A stretch of 41,327 nt of DNA from Mycolicibacterium komossense (GCF_025822605.1 NZ_JACKTY010000038.1:43114-84440), one strand, 5' to 3'. Shown: positions 16,076-25,333, counted from the stretch's first letter. Translations and numbers: made by a program. The notes: generated from the letters alone by a model not told the origin.

Positions 16076-16918
16076 TCAATTCGCCGGAATTGGCTTGCCG
16101 GAACTGCGAATGACCTTGCCTGCGACGGTGCCACCGTCGATCGGCAGCACCGTTCCGGTCACATACCGGGACTTGTCGCTGGCGAAGTACAGCGCCGCCT
16201 CGGCCACATCCTCAGCGGTGCCTTCGCGTTTCAGCGGCCGATCGTCACGCATGGTCTGACGGATGCCGGCCTCGAATTCCTCCACCGCGGCCCGATTCTC
16301 GTCCGATGCCGACGACTTGAGTAGTGGCGTCGGAATATTGCCGGGCGCAATAGCATTCACGCGAATCCCGTAGTACGCAAGTTCGATCGCCGCGGATTTG
16401 GTGAATTGGATGACGGCAGCCTTGGACGCCCGATAGGTCTGCACGCCGCCGCCGGCCTGGATCCCGCCGATCGAGGTGAGGTTGATGATGGAACCGCCGC
16501 CGTGCGTGGACATATGGCGCCCCGCATCTCTGGTGCCCGCCATCACCCCCAGCAGATTGACCGACAGCACCTTGTGGAAGTCGGCGAGATCGTCCTCAAG
16601 GAACTTCCGGTGCATGGTGCCCGAGATGCCGGCGTTGTTCACCATGATGTCCAACCCGCCGAACGTGTCGACGGTCGCAGCGACTAACCGCCCGATCTGC
16701 GCGGGTTCGGCGACGTCGGTGTGGACGAACAGGGCTGTGCCGCCCTGATCGTTGAGTTCTGCGGCCACCGCCTCACCCCGGTCATCCACGATGTCCGCGA
16801 TGACCACCGCGGCGCCTTCAGCGGCGAACTTCTCCGCCATCCCCTTGCCGATGCCCGATGATCCGCCGGTGATGACGGCTACCTTTCCTGCCAGGTCGCG
16901 CGCGAGTTCTGCTGCCAT
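16076..16918 (-). CDS. Short-chain dehydrogenase/reductase (SDR)
   Basis: 280 residues. The NAD(P) loop is TGGSSGIGKG, followed by the acidic end of strand two (ADIVDD, suggesting NAD), NNAG, the active-site Ser in NLTSIGG and the Tyr-Lys pair in TYRASK; the C-terminal PIDGGTVAGK is usual. Such enzymes oxidise or reduce secondary alcohols, including steroid and cyclic alcohols. The ATG at 16918 is chosen for GGAAGGTGGA about 9 nt upstream. It is the last gene of the long ring-catabolic cluster, separated from the alpha/beta hydrolase by 70 nt. That gap contains TTGACTTA-type sequence and may hold its own promoter. Confidence 0.92.
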   Translation of the reverse strand: MAAELARDLAGKVAVITGGSSGIGKGMAEKFAAEGAAVVIADIVDDRGEAVAAELNDQGGTALFVHTDVAEPAQIGRLVAATVDTFGGLDIMVNNAGISGTMHRKFLEDDLADFHKVLSVNLLGVMAGTRDAGRHMSTHGGGSIINLTSIGGIQAGGGVQTYRASKAAVIQFTKSAAIELAYYGIRVNAIAPGNIPTPLLKSSASDENRAAVEEFEAGIRQTMRDDRPLKREGTAEDVAEAALYFASDKSRYVTGTVLPIDGGTVAGKVIRSSGKPIPAN

Positions 16919-16988
16919 GACGCCAGATCCACCTTCCGTTGCGTGCCGCCGAGGAGTCAACTCGCGGACATCATCTAAGTCAATCTTC

Positions 16989-17846
16989 TTAAACTGAGCG
17001 GGCAGGCTGATCCGCGAAGAACGACAACAGCAGCTCGTTGACGGGCTGCGGGCGTTCGATCTGCGGACAGTGCCCGGCATCGTCGATGACGGCGGACCGC
17101 GCCCCCGGGATCTGGCCGGCGATCTCCGCGGCCCACCCAGCGGGCAGCAGCTTGTCGCCGCCACCCTCGACGACCAGTGTCGGCACAGTGATCCGGTCGT
17201 ACACCCGCCTGCTCGACGCCGCCGGGGACGGGCTGGCACCGGGCCTGCGGAACCGGGCGGCCGCGATGGCCTCCCACGCTCCGGGGCGGGTAGCCGAATC
17301 ATGGCGCCGGGCAACGTAGTCATCGTCGGCCGGATAGCCCGGATCGAGAAACAGCCCTTCGACGATCAGTCGCATCGCGGGCAACGTCGCGTCGTAATCG
17401 TAGAGCGCCGTCATGTGCCGGTTGTTCTGGATCTCACCGCCGCCGCAGATCGCCACCAACGCCCGGACGGGCAGCATCGGATCAAAGGATGTCGCATCGA
17501 CGAGCAGGTTGATGGCCCCCATGGAGTTACCCACGAAAAACGCGGACTCGATCGCGACGGCCTCGCAGAACCGCGCGATATGCCTGATGCGCATGCCGCG
17601 GCCGTCGACGAAGTCGAGCACCTTGGCGGACCCGCCATAGCCGAGCATGTCCGGAGCCAGCACACGGTAGTACCGTGCCAGCGCGGGAATGGTTTTTTCC
17701 CAACCGATTTCGGCACTCGCCCCGAACTCACCGCCGTGCAACAGAACTATGGTGTCTCGGGAAGCCTCCTGCCCCGCCTCCAGATAACTGGTTACCAGAC
17801 CGTCGACCACGATGGTCCGGTGGTGTATCTCCATGGGCCGGCTCAT
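16989..17846 (-). CDS. Alpha/beta hydrolase (meta-cleavage-product hydrolase-like), second copy
   Basis: 285 residues. Oxyanion-hole HGGEFG, LAPDMLGYGGS, the nucleophile elbow GNSMGA and the terminal DDAGHCPQIERP with the catalytic His are all present; the acid is likely the Asp of VEGGGDKLLP. The pattern is that of MhpC/BphD-type C-C bond hydrolases and related esterases. The ATG at 17846 follows the cyclase stop after one base; an ATG at 17861 inside the cyclase end is possible. The same operon encodes another MhpC-like hydrolase at 25334-26227, so the two may cut different intermediates, for instance a ring-fission product and an ester or lactone. Confidence 0.9.
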   Translation of the reverse strand: MSRPMEIHHRTIVVDGLVTSYLEAGQEASRDTIVLLHGGEFGASAEIGWEKTIPALARYYRVLAPDMLGYGGSAKVLDFVDGRGMRIRHIARFCEAVAIESAFFVGNSMGAINLLVDATSFDPMLPVRALVAICGGGEIQNNRHMTALYDYDATLPAMRLIVEGLFLDPGYPADDDYVARRHDSATRPGAWEAIAAARFRRPGASPSPAASSRRVYDRITVPTLVVEGGGDKLLPAGWAAEIAGQIPGARSAVIDDAGHCPQIERPQPVNELLLSFFADQPARSV

Positions 17847-17847
17847 G

Positions 17848-18861
17848 TCATTTGATCGCAATGGGATTGACCGGGGAACCGACCGCGCCGGTCACCCGCA
17901 GCGGCGGCGCGATGAGCTGGAACTCGTACACCCCGTCGGCCGCGCAGTCGGCGGCCAGGGCCGACAGGTCCCAGTACTCCCCCAGCATCAAGCCCATATC
18001 GCGCAGGCAGAGTTGATGGAGCGGCAAGATGGTGCCGTCGACGCCGGACACCGGGTCCTCGACCATCAAATTGTCCGCTGCAATCGCCGCGATGTCGTGG
18101 TCGTGCAGCCACGCCGCACACCGCCAGTCCAGGCCCGAATAGGGCTCGGTGCCGTCGTGATTGCCGAGAAACCTTTCCCACCAACCTGTTCGGACGAGCA
18201 CGATATCGCCGCGGCCGACGGTGACACCCTGCGCCTTGGCGACGGCTTCCAGCTCAGCCGGGGTGATCGGGTTGCCGTGCTCGAGGAAGACCTCGGCACG
18301 ACGGTGCCGGACCAAGTCGAGCAGGACCCCGCGCGAGGTGATGCCCTTGACGTCGACCTTGTCGATACCGCAGTGGTAGGCGCCAAGGCTGGTCACCGAG
18401 TCGGCCGGAAACCCGTTGTAGAGCTTGTCCTCGTAATAAACGTGCGACAACGCGTCCCACTGGGTGGCGGCCTGCAGCGGCATGATGATCATGTCGTCGT
18501 TGAACCGGAACTGGTTGTCGACGAAGTACCCGGACAGCTGTTGGGCAACAGTGTTTTTGAACCACCTCGGTCCGTACTCCACCAGGGTTCTGGCATCGCC
18601 GCCGTCGACGGTCATGACATGCATCGGGTTCGGCCGGTACTGAAACGCCCCCTGCGGACCCGACGACCCGAAGTCGACGCCGAGCGGAAAGACCCTGCCG
18701 TGCTTGACCAGAGCGGCCGCCTGGGCCACCTTGTCGTCAGTGATGAAGTTCAGGGTGCCCAGTTCGTCGGCGTCACCCCAGCGCCCCCAGTTCCTGACAT
18801 CGTCGGCCAGCCGCCGAAAGTCGGTCATCCCGGCCAGTTCCACGCTTGCGGTCACGGTCAT
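17848..18861 (-). CDS. Cyclase-family (kynurenine formamidase-like) hydrolase
   Basis: 337 residues of the cyclase family (PF04199 type). The metal-binding region is AATQWDALSHVYYED, corresponding to the HxGTHxDxPxH motif but with the first His positions changed to Ala and Gln, as in a subgroup of bacterial homologues. Downstream are KGITSRGVLLDL and GDIVLVRTGWWERF, also typical. Family members hydrolyse amide or lactone bonds, or act on cyclic polyketide-like compounds. Its start overlaps the SDR stop by 4 nt (ATGA), and the alpha/beta hydrolase follows 1 nt after its stop. Here it probably opens a lactone or amide formed in ring catabolism; this role is inferred from the neighbours. Confidence 0.87.
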   Translation of the reverse strand: MTVTASVELAGMTDFRRLADDVRNWGRWGDADELGTLNFITDDKVAQAAALVKHGRVFPLGVDFGSSGPQGAFQYRPNPMHVMTVDGGDARTLVEYGPRWFKNTVAQQLSGYFVDNQFRFNDDMIIMPLQAATQWDALSHVYYEDKLYNGFPADSVTSLGAYHCGIDKVDVKGITSRGVLLDLVRHRRAEVFLEHGNPITPAELEAVAKAQGVTVGRGDIVLVRTGWWERFLGNHDGTEPYSGLDWRCAAWLHDHDIAAIAADNLMVEDPVSGVDGTILPLHQLCLRDMGLMLGEYWDLSALAADCAADGVYEFQLIAPPLRVTGAVGSPVNPIAIK

Positions 18862-19700
18862 CTCCCCTGTATTGCTTCTGCTTGTGCGATCTCCGAGCCG
18901 ATCCGGCTCCCGACGGTGCCGCCGTCAACCCAGATGACCTGACCTGTGAGGTAGCTCGCGGCCGCACTGCCGAGGAACACCAGCACCGCCGCCTGTTCGT
19001 CCGGGCCCGCGACGCGGCCCAACGGCGTCGAGAACGAATCCAGATAGTCCTGCCCGTACGCCGAACGCAGTTGATCCAGGATGGGGGTCTCGGTCACCCC
19101 GGGGGCGGTGCTGTTGATCCGGATGCCGCGCGCGCCCAAGTCCTCGACACTGGTCATGCCGTAGAGGATGATCGCTTCTTTGGACAACCGGTAGCCCCCG
19201 TCGGCCAGCGCCTCGGGATGCGCAGTGCACCAATCGATACCGTCGGCCATCGTGCGCGTCCGCAGGAGACCGGCGGTCGCTGCCGCGTTCTCCCGGTAGC
19301 CCGACGCCGCCAACGATGACACGCAGGACACCGACGACCCGGGCGCCATCTTCGGAATGAGCGACTCGGTGAAGTACCGCATGCCGAGGAAGTTGATCGT
19401 GACGACGAGCAGTGGCTTGCCGATCCCCGACGACACACCCGCGACGTTGAACAGCGCGTCGATCGGTCCACCGATCGACGCGACGGCATGGTCGATCGAC
19501 TCCGCGTCGGCGAGATCGATGTTGATGAACTCGTCGACCGGCACCGCGGGTGGGCGGACATCGAGTCCGGTGACCCGCGCGCCGAGTTCGGCGAGCTGTC
19601 GGGCGACGTGTGCTCCGATGCCGGACGCGCAGCCGGTGACGACGACCCGTTTACCGTCGTACCGCCACATCTGGTCGACCTGTCCCATCGTCGTGCCCAT
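18858..19700 (-). CDS. 3-alpha-hydroxysteroid dehydrogenase-like SDR
   Basis: 280 residues. The cofactor loop is TGCASGIGAH, then a short NVAG motif, the Ser in SCVSSLAAS, and the catalytic pair in GYRLSK. Between Ser and Tyr is an insertion of some 40 residues (RENAAATAG to EALADGG), a hallmark of the 3-alpha-HSD/carbonyl reductase group, whose Comamonas member acts on steroids. It could act on a ring hydroxyl or ketone. The ATG at 19700 lies 7 nt after the upstream stop; a second ATG at 19688 is in frame. It overlaps the cyclase gene by 4 nt. Steroid specificity is only suggested by the insertion and by KstD-like neighbours. Confidence 0.9.
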   Translation of the reverse strand: MGTTMGQVDQMWRYDGKRVVVTGCASGIGAHVARQLAELGARVTGLDVRPPAVPVDEFINIDLADAESIDHAVASIGGPIDALFNVAGVSSGIGKPLLVVTINFLGMRYFTESLIPKMAPGSSVSCVSSLAASGYRENAAATAGLLRTRTMADGIDWCTAHPEALADGGYRLSKEAIILYGMTSVEDLGARGIRINSTAPGVTETPILDQLRSAYGQDYLDSFSTPLGRVAGPDEQAAVLVFLGSAAASYLTGQVIWVDGGTVGSRIGSEIAQAEAIQGR

Positions 19701-19707
19701 GCGGCGG

Positions 19708-21036
19708 TCAGCCCGCCGCGGCTGAGTCTTTTCGCGCGGCCTTCTCGTCCTTTTCTCGCTGCGCGGCCTGCACTCGGCCTTCGTTGATCTCGGCCATCGC
19801 CTCGGGGATCTCGCTGGAGGTGAACTTGCCACCCCGACCGGTGGGCAGACCACCGAAGGCGAGGGTCTCGTCGAACATCGGCGCATTGGACGGTTGACGA
19901 CGGGCTTCGACCTTCTCGATCACCGGCTCGAGCCGCTTCGCCTTGTGCTTGACGGCCTTGGCGTCGCGCTCGATGAACTCGGGCAGAATCTCCTTGCCCA
20001 TCAGCTCGATGGACTCCATCGTGCCCTCGTGGCTGCGTGGGTTCAGCAGCAGGATGATCTCGTCGACCCCGCTGGCCTCGTATCCGCGCAGGAATTCGCG
20101 CACCGTGTCGGGTGAGCCGATCGCGCCGCGGCCGGGGCCGTAGGCCAGTGTCGGATCCTCCTTGACCGCCTTCTCGTACAGCTCCCACACACCGGTGCGA
20201 CCGGGGGTGTGCATGCCGTTGACGTAATAGTGCATGATGCCGAACGAGAAGAAGCCGCCGCCGACCCCGAGTCGCTTGAGGGCCTCCTCGTCGGACTTCG
20301 CGACCATCATCGACAGGTCGCCACCGATCGCGAGGATGTTCGGGTTGATCGCCGGGGTGACCGGCGTGCCCTGTTCCTCGAATTCCTGGTAATAGCCGTC
20401 GACGCGCGTCTTGAGTGCCTCTGGCCCGGTGTAGGCGAAACTCAGTGCGCCAATGGCCTTCTGGGCCGCCATCTGGACCGACGACGGCCGGGTGCAGGCC
20501 ACCCATACCGGTGGGTGCGGATTCTGCAGCGGCTTAGGGATGACGTTGCGGGCCGGCATCTCGACGTGTTCGCCCTTGAACCCGGTGAACGGCGCCTCCG
20601 TCATACAACGGATGGACACCTCGAGCGCCTCCTCCCACATGGTGCGCTTGTCCGCCGGGTCGATGTCGAAGCCACCGAGTTCGGCCACCGAGGAACCCTC
20701 ACCGGTGCCGAACTCCACCCGGCCGTTGGACAGGTGGTCCAGCGTGGCGACCCGCTCGGCGATGCGAGCGGGGTGGTTGATCGGCGGTGGCAGGTGCATG
20801 ACGCCGAAGCCGAGCCGAATATCCTTGGTGCGCTGGCTCGCCGCGGCCAGGAACATCTCCGGCGCGGTCGAGTGGCAATACTCCTCGAGGAAGTGATGCT
20901 CGGTCAGCCAGACGGTGGAGAAGCCGGCTTTGTCGGCCAGCTCGACCTCGTCGAGACCGTGCTGGAACAGCTGGTGTTCGTCGTCCTCCGACCACGGCCG
21001 CGGCAGGGGGAATTCGTAGAACAGCGAAATCTTCAT
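19708..21036 (-). CDS. Luciferase-like monooxygenase (LLM-class flavin/F420-dependent oxidoreductase)
   Basis: 442 residues. The N-terminus MKISLFYEFPLPRPW, the WLTEHHFLEEYCHS segment, the LSNGRVEFGTGEGSS motif and the IGSPDTVREFL segment are typical of bacterial-luciferase-type TIM barrels that use FMNH2 or F420. The protein is about 70-100 residues longer than usual, with a lysine/glutamate-rich C-terminal extension from roughly residue 370. The ATG at 21036 has AGGAG 7 nt upstream, overlapping the end region of the KstD-like gene, so the genes are co-transcribed. In a ring-degradation operon it could be a Baeyer-Villiger-type or hydroxylating monooxygenase. A reductase partner is not seen. 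Confidence 0.9.
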   Translation of the reverse strand: MKISLFYEFPLPRPWSEDDEHQLFQHGLDEVELADKAGFSTVWLTEHHFLEEYCHSTAPEMFLAAASQRTKDIRLGFGVMHLPPPINHPARIAERVATLDHLSNGRVEFGTGEGSSVAELGGFDIDPADKRTMWEEALEVSIRCMTEAPFTGFKGEHVEMPARNVIPKPLQNPHPPVWVACTRPSSVQMAAQKAIGALSFAYTGPEALKTRVDGYYQEFEEQGTPVTPAINPNILAIGGDLSMMVAKSDEEALKRLGVGGGFFSFGIMHYYVNGMHTPGRTGVWELYEKAVKEDPTLAYGPGRGAIGSPDTVREFLRGYEASGVDEIILLLNPRSHEGTMESIELMGKEILPEFIERDAKAVKHKAKRLEPVIEKVEARRQPSNAPMFDETLAFGGLPTGRGGKFTSSEIPEAMAEINEGRVQAAQREKDEKAARKDSAAAG

Positions 21037-21045
21037 GGTGGTCTC

Positions 21046-22773
21046 CTATTTGAGAACTAGTGCAATGTCATTGGCGGCGATGTAGCCGAAGGTCATGGCC
21101 GGTCCGATGGTGGCCCCCGCGCCTGCATAACTGCGACCCATCACGGCCGCCGAGGCATTACCGACGGCGTAGAGCCCGCCGATGACGGTGTCGTCCGCAC
21201 GCAGCACGTGAGCGAATTCGTCGGTGCGCAGACCACCGGAGGTGCCGAGGTCGCCGAGGATGATCTGGAACGCGTAGTACGGCGGCCCGCTCAGCGGATA
21301 CAGATTCGGATTGGGCAGCGTCGGGTCGCCGTAGTAGTTGTCGTAGGCGCTGTCACCGCGGTTGAAATCGTCGTCGTGACCCTTACTCGCCAGATCGTTG
21401 AAACGTTCGGCTGTTTCGCGCAGCGTGGCGGCCGGAACCCCGATCTTGCCGGCCAGCTCGTCGAGCGAAGCAGCGTCCTGAACCACCCCGGATTCCAGCC
21501 ACGCCGCGGGGAGTTTGCGGCCCGTCGGCACCGGGGCCAGCGGGATCTTCGGGATGGGCAGATGCCCACCGACGACATACCGATTGAACGATCGGTGGTC
21601 GGTGATCAGCCAGCACGGGATGTGCGCCGTCCCCGTCTCCTGCCCGGCGATCATCGCGTGCGCGAAATCCATGTAGGGCGCGGCCTCGTTGATGAACCGC
21701 TTCCCGTCGCCGTTGACGACGAACTGAGACGGCATCATCCGTTCGTTGAGCATGAACTGCAGCCGGCCGTCGGGCCAGCACATGGCCGGGAACCACCAGG
21801 CCTCGTCGAGCAGATCGGTGGCCGCGCCGACCTTCTCCCCCGCCCGGATGCCGTCGCCCATGTTGGCGGGATTGCCGAAGCTCCAGTCCTTGTCCAGCAC
21901 CGGCAGATGTTCGCGGCGCCAGGCCATATCGTGGTCGAAGCCGCCGCTGGCCAGGATGACGCCACCTCTGGCACCGATCCGTACCGCGCGGCCCTCATGC
22001 TCGACCACCGCGCCGGTGACGGTGCCGTCCACGCCGGTGATCAGCTCCGTCATCGGCGAATTCAGCCACAGCGGGATGCCGTGTTCCTTCATCGCCAGTC
22101 GCAGCCGGGCCGACAGTGACTGACCGATCGCGGCCATCCGGTCGCCGAATACCCTGGCCCGGAACATTCGCCACAGCAACTTGAGCAGCACACCCTTACC
22201 GCGCCAGGATTGCCGAACCTGGTAGAAGAGCCGAAGATCCTTGGGGCCGAACCAGATTCCCTTCGGGGCCAGCGCCAGCGGCGTCAGCAGGTGCTTTTCC
22301 TCGTCGCCGAGCTTGCGCAGGTCGATCGCGGGCACGTTGATGGTGCTGCCAAGCTCGGACCCACCGGGCAGTTCCGGGTAGTAGTCGGCATACCCGGGCT
22401 TCCAGACGAATTCGAGCCAGGGGCTGCGCTTCTCCAGGAAGTCCATCATCTCCGGCGCCTGTTCGACGTACTGCCGCAGCCGGGCCGCGCTCACGAGGCC
22501 GCCGGTGATCTGGGTGAGGTAGTCGACGACGCCGTCGGCGTCGGGTGAATAGCCCGCACGTTTCTGCGACGGGGCACCGGGCACCCAGATGCCGCCACCC
22601 GACAGGGCCGTCGAACCGCCGAACTGCGGGGACTTCTCGACGACGAGCGTGTCCAGCCCTTTGGCCTGGGCAGTCAGCGCCGCGGTCATGCCGCCGCCGC
22701 CGGAACCGATGACCAGCACGTCGACAGTCTTGTCGAAATCGTCTCCGGCAGAGTTCGCCGATGCAGAGGTCAC
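21046..22773 (-). CDS. KstD-like FAD-binding dehydrogenase (3-ketosteroid delta1-dehydrogenase family)
   Basis: 575 residues. N-terminal FAD site VLVIGSGGGGMTAAL and VVEKSPQFGGSTALSGGGIWVPG; C-terminal GGLYAVGNASAAVMGRSYAGAGATIGPAMTFG. The Tyr-x-Gly-x-Gly in SYAGAG matches the conserved Tyr/Gly pair of KstD active sites, and the DYYPELPGG segment near residue 135 may supply another active-site Tyr. KstD enzymes introduce a C1-C2 double bond next to a ring ketone, leading to aromatisation in steroid degradation. The ATG overlaps the MhpB-like stop by 4 nt. Coupling to an extradiol dioxygenase and a hydroxylase suggests a ring ketone is made aromatic, hydroxylated and cleaved. The substrate may be a steroid or a smaller alicyclic ketone. 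Confidence 0.92.
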   Translation of the reverse strand: MTSASANSAGDDFDKTVDVLVIGSGGGGMTAALTAQAKGLDTLVVEKSPQFGGSTALSGGGIWVPGAPSQKRAGYSPDADGVVDYLTQITGGLVSAARLRQYVEQAPEMMDFLEKRSPWLEFVWKPGYADYYPELPGGSELGSTINVPAIDLRKLGDEEKHLLTPLALAPKGIWFGPKDLRLFYQVRQSWRGKGVLLKLLWRMFRARVFGDRMAAIGQSLSARLRLAMKEHGIPLWLNSPMTELITGVDGTVTGAVVEHEGRAVRIGARGGVILASGGFDHDMAWRREHLPVLDKDWSFGNPANMGDGIRAGEKVGAATDLLDEAWWFPAMCWPDGRLQFMLNERMMPSQFVVNGDGKRFINEAAPYMDFAHAMIAGQETGTAHIPCWLITDHRSFNRYVVGGHLPIPKIPLAPVPTGRKLPAAWLESGVVQDAASLDELAGKIGVPAATLRETAERFNDLASKGHDDDFNRGDSAYDNYYGDPTLPNPNLYPLSGPPYYAFQIILGDLGTSGGLRTDEFAHVLRADDTVIGGLYAVGNASAAVMGRSYAGAGATIGPAMTFGYIAANDIALVLK

Positions 22774-23720
22774 AGCGGGACCGCCGTCCGGACGGCGAAG
22801 CCCGCGATCAGCTCCGGCGCCGGCCGGTAGTACCGGCTGCCTGTCTTGTACGGTCCTGACGCGGACAGCGCGGCGAAAGCCGCCACCCAGGTGCGGATCT
22901 CGTGCGCCGAGTGACCGGCTTCGCGCTCGATCCAGTCGTTGGACCAGCCGTCGACATCGGAAAGCCGCCCAGTGTCGAGCAGTTCGAGAAAGGCCTGATC
23001 CCAGTCGGGGTTCAAGGGTTGCAAGGGACTCTCCCCGTGGGCGAAATTGTGGGCTGCATCCATCACTGCGGTTTGTCGCGCCTCTCGCTGTTGTGAACTC
23101 ATGGGAGCGCCGTGGACGATTCGATCCAGCGCGGCAGGCGGTGCCGTCGCCAGGGTCGGGACCGGCGGGTCGTGAGACAGCCCACCTGAGCCGAGCACCA
23201 GCACGCGTTTGTCGAGCGTCGCCAGGTAGTCACCGACGGAGGTGCCCAGCGCTCGCACCCGCCGCAGCGGTCCCAGCGGGGTGGCGACGGAGTTGATGAA
23301 GATCGGGATGACCGGGCGCGCGACGGCATCGCCGAAGAGGGTCTGCAACGGTTGCGTCGTGCCGTGGTCGACGTCCATGCTGGCCGAGATCGAGACGTCG
23401 ACGCCGGCTTCCAGAACTGCTGCCGCACAGGCTGTTGCGATGTCGTTGGGTACATCGAGCGGTCCGGAGTGGGTGCCGTAGTCACCCACGCCCTGCGCGG
23501 CGGTGCCGATACAGAACGGTGGCATCGCCCGGTAGAAGAATCCGTTGTAGTGGTCAGGCGCGAAGATGACCACCAGTTCGGGATCGAAGTCGCGCGCGAA
23601 GGCGCGGGCCGCGGCCAGAGCGCCCGAAATATCTTCCAGGAGCTCAGCCGACGGTCCTGGAAGGTTCAGAAGCGGGCTGTGCGACATACAGCACAGGGCG
23701 AGTTGCGCCACGGGGTTCAC
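22770..23720 (-). CDS. mhpB: Class III extradiol dioxygenase, MhpB-like (2,3-dihydroxyphenylpropionate 1,2-dioxygenase)
   Basis: 316 residues, strongly resembling E. coli MhpB along the whole length. Iron-ligand and catalytic histidines are kept: His14 in MSHSPL, His57 in APDHYNGFFY, His119 in MDVDHG and His183 in GSGGLSHDPPVP, with the C-terminal AGHSAHEIRTWVAAFAA and RYYRPAPE blocks also shared. It opens a catechol-type ring by meta-cleavage in the cytoplasm. The GTG at 23720 has GGAAGGGG upstream and lies inside the hydroxylase gene, a 77-nt overlap; homology begins before the next ATG, so this overlap looks real. The side chain of the true substrate may differ from propionate. Confidence 0.93.
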   Translation of the reverse strand: MNPVAQLALCCMSHSPLLNLPGPSAELLEDISGALAAARAFARDFDPELVVIFAPDHYNGFFYRAMPPFCIGTAAQGVGDYGTHSGPLDVPNDIATACAAAVLEAGVDVSISASMDVDHGTTQPLQTLFGDAVARPVIPIFINSVATPLGPLRRVRALGTSVGDYLATLDKRVLVLGSGGLSHDPPVPTLATAPPAALDRIVHGAPMSSQQREARQTAVMDAAHNFAHGESPLQPLNPDWDQAFLELLDTGRLSDVDGWSNDWIEREAGHSAHEIRTWVAAFAALSASGPYKTGSRYYRPAPELIAGFAVRTAVPL

Positions 23721-25332
23721 CCCCTTCCGGCGTCAGCGTCAACGCTCGGAAAATGGCGGCGCTCAGCTCCGGTGCACGCTGGGCGATGCACGCACCGGCG
23801 GTGCAACGATCCGGACGCAGGAACAACACCGATTCGCTGTGGCCGTCGAACCAGGCTTTCAGCGCGCCGGTGCGGTCACCCACCACGATGACGTCCTGGG
23901 TGCCCGAGCTGCCGTCAGCGTTCCAGTGCAGCTGGGTCAGCGGTCGCACCGCAATGAACCGGGCCCCCAACGATTTCCACTTCTCGAATGCTTCGGCGCC
24001 GAGCAGTGCGCGGGGATCGTTGTTCCAGCACAGCACGGCGAACCACGCGCCCAGGACATCATCGAGAAGGACGTCCTGCTGCTCGCGGGTGTCCACCCTC
24101 GGCTGGATGAAAAGGGTGCCGACCGGCGAGGTGGGAGGGGGTGGCGTCACGGCGTGCACGACGGCTCCCTCGGAGTAACGCGGCATCGGTTTGAACCGCA
24201 TCTCCAGGATGTAGCGCTTCAGTGTCGGAACCACCGACGCCGCCCGGATGACCCGGTCCCGCAGTGCGGCGACGTGACGATTGGTCGGCGAGATCACCCG
24301 GCCGACCATGGTGGACAGGTCGATCATCGCTCTGGCGTGCTTGCGCCGTTCGACGTCGTAGGAATCGAGCAGACCATCGGCCGCCTGACCGTTGACGACC
24401 GCGGCGAGTTTCCAGCCCAGATTGGCCGCATCGCGGATCCCGCTGTTGTACCCCTGCCCCTGCCAGACCGGCATCAAATGGGCTGCATCCCCGGCCAGCA
24501 GGAAACGGCCGACCCGGAAGGAACTGGCGATCCGGGAATGGTGCGTGTAGACCCGCCGCCGGATCACGTCGACCCGGTCGGGATGCGGGACGAAGCCGGC
24601 CAGGAGCTTCTGGGCGAATTCGGGCTCCTGGGCCAGCTCGTCGGATTCATCGGCATGGATCATGAACTCGAAGCGCCGGATGCCGTGCGCGATCGAGATC
24701 GACGCGTAGGGCCGCACCGGATCGGCACCGACCTCACTGTTGGGATGGCCCAGCGGATCGTTGGCCAGATCGATCACCAACCATCGGGTGGCCGAGGTCG
24801 TCCCGTCGAAGGTCACCCCCATCAGCCTGCGGGTGGCACTGCGCCCGCCGTCGCATCCGATCACGTAGCGCGCTGAGACCGGCTCAGCCTGGCCGCTCAG
24901 CTGGACCGTAACACCGTCGGGCCCGTCGGCGCAGGAGACCATGGAGTGCCCCCACCGAACCTCGACATGGTCGAATCGTGTCAGCCCGGAGAGCAATTCG
25001 GCATCGACGAGTGGCTGGACGAACCCGTTGCGTTTGGGCCAGCCGAAGCGGGCGTCGGGCGGAGCCATCTCGGCGAGCAACCGGCGGTTGCCGTCGAAGA
25101 ACCGCAGGATCTGGTTGGGCACCGTATGCGGCAGCACCCGGTCGACCACGCCGATCGACTGGAACGTGCGCAGCGATTCGTCGTCGAGGCCGACACCGCG
25201 CGGGTAGTCGATGAGCGTCTCGCGCTCCTCGGCGATCAGCGTCCGGACGCCCTGCAGCCCAAGCACATTGGCCAAAGTCAGGCCGACCGGACCGGCTCCG
25301 ATGATGACGACATCTACGTCCGTAGCTGCCAC
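23644..25332 (-). CDS. mhpA: FAD-dependent aromatic hydroxylase, MhpA-like
   Basis: 562 residues. Class A flavoprotein monooxygenase signatures: GAGPVGLTLANVLG (residues 11-24), the YVIGCDGGRSATRR motif and GDAAHLMPVWQGQGYNSGIRDAANLGWKL. It most resembles 3-(3-hydroxyphenyl)propionate hydroxylase (MhpA), which adds an ortho hydroxyl to a phenol with NADH and oxygen to give the catechol for MhpB, encoded next. The GTG at 25332 begins one base after the MhpC-like stop (TGACGTG). The C-terminal thioredoxin-like domain of the family is visible in outline (RPLTQLHWNADGSS, ESVLFLRPDR). Its last 77 nt overlap the dioxygenase gene. Confidence 0.9.
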   Translation of the reverse strand: MAATDVDVVIIGAGPVGLTLANVLGLQGVRTLIAEERETLIDYPRGVGLDDESLRTFQSIGVVDRVLPHTVPNQILRFFDGNRRLLAEMAPPDARFGWPKRNGFVQPLVDAELLSGLTRFDHVEVRWGHSMVSCADGPDGVTVQLSGQAEPVSARYVIGCDGGRSATRRLMGVTFDGTTSATRWLVIDLANDPLGHPNSEVGADPVRPYASISIAHGIRRFEFMIHADESDELAQEPEFAQKLLAGFVPHPDRVDVIRRRVYTHHSRIASSFRVGRFLLAGDAAHLMPVWQGQGYNSGIRDAANLGWKLAAVVNGQAADGLLDSYDVERRKHARAMIDLSTMVGRVISPTNRHVAALRDRVIRAASVVPTLKRYILEMRFKPMPRYSEGAVVHAVTPPPPTSPVGTLFIQPRVDTREQQDVLLDDVLGAWFAVLCWNNDPRALLGAEAFEKWKSLGARFIAVRPLTQLHWNADGSSGTQDVIVVGDRTGALKAWFDGHSESVLFLRPDRCTAGACIAQRAPELSAAIFRALTLTPEGGEPRGATRPVLYVAQPASEPSRTVG

Positions 25333-25333
25333 G

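Noticed and set aside
19154..20506. A 450-codon frame inside the luciferase-like and SDR genes on the same strand
   Set aside because: It is out of frame with two well-recognised proteins and its translation is Arg/Gly low complexity.
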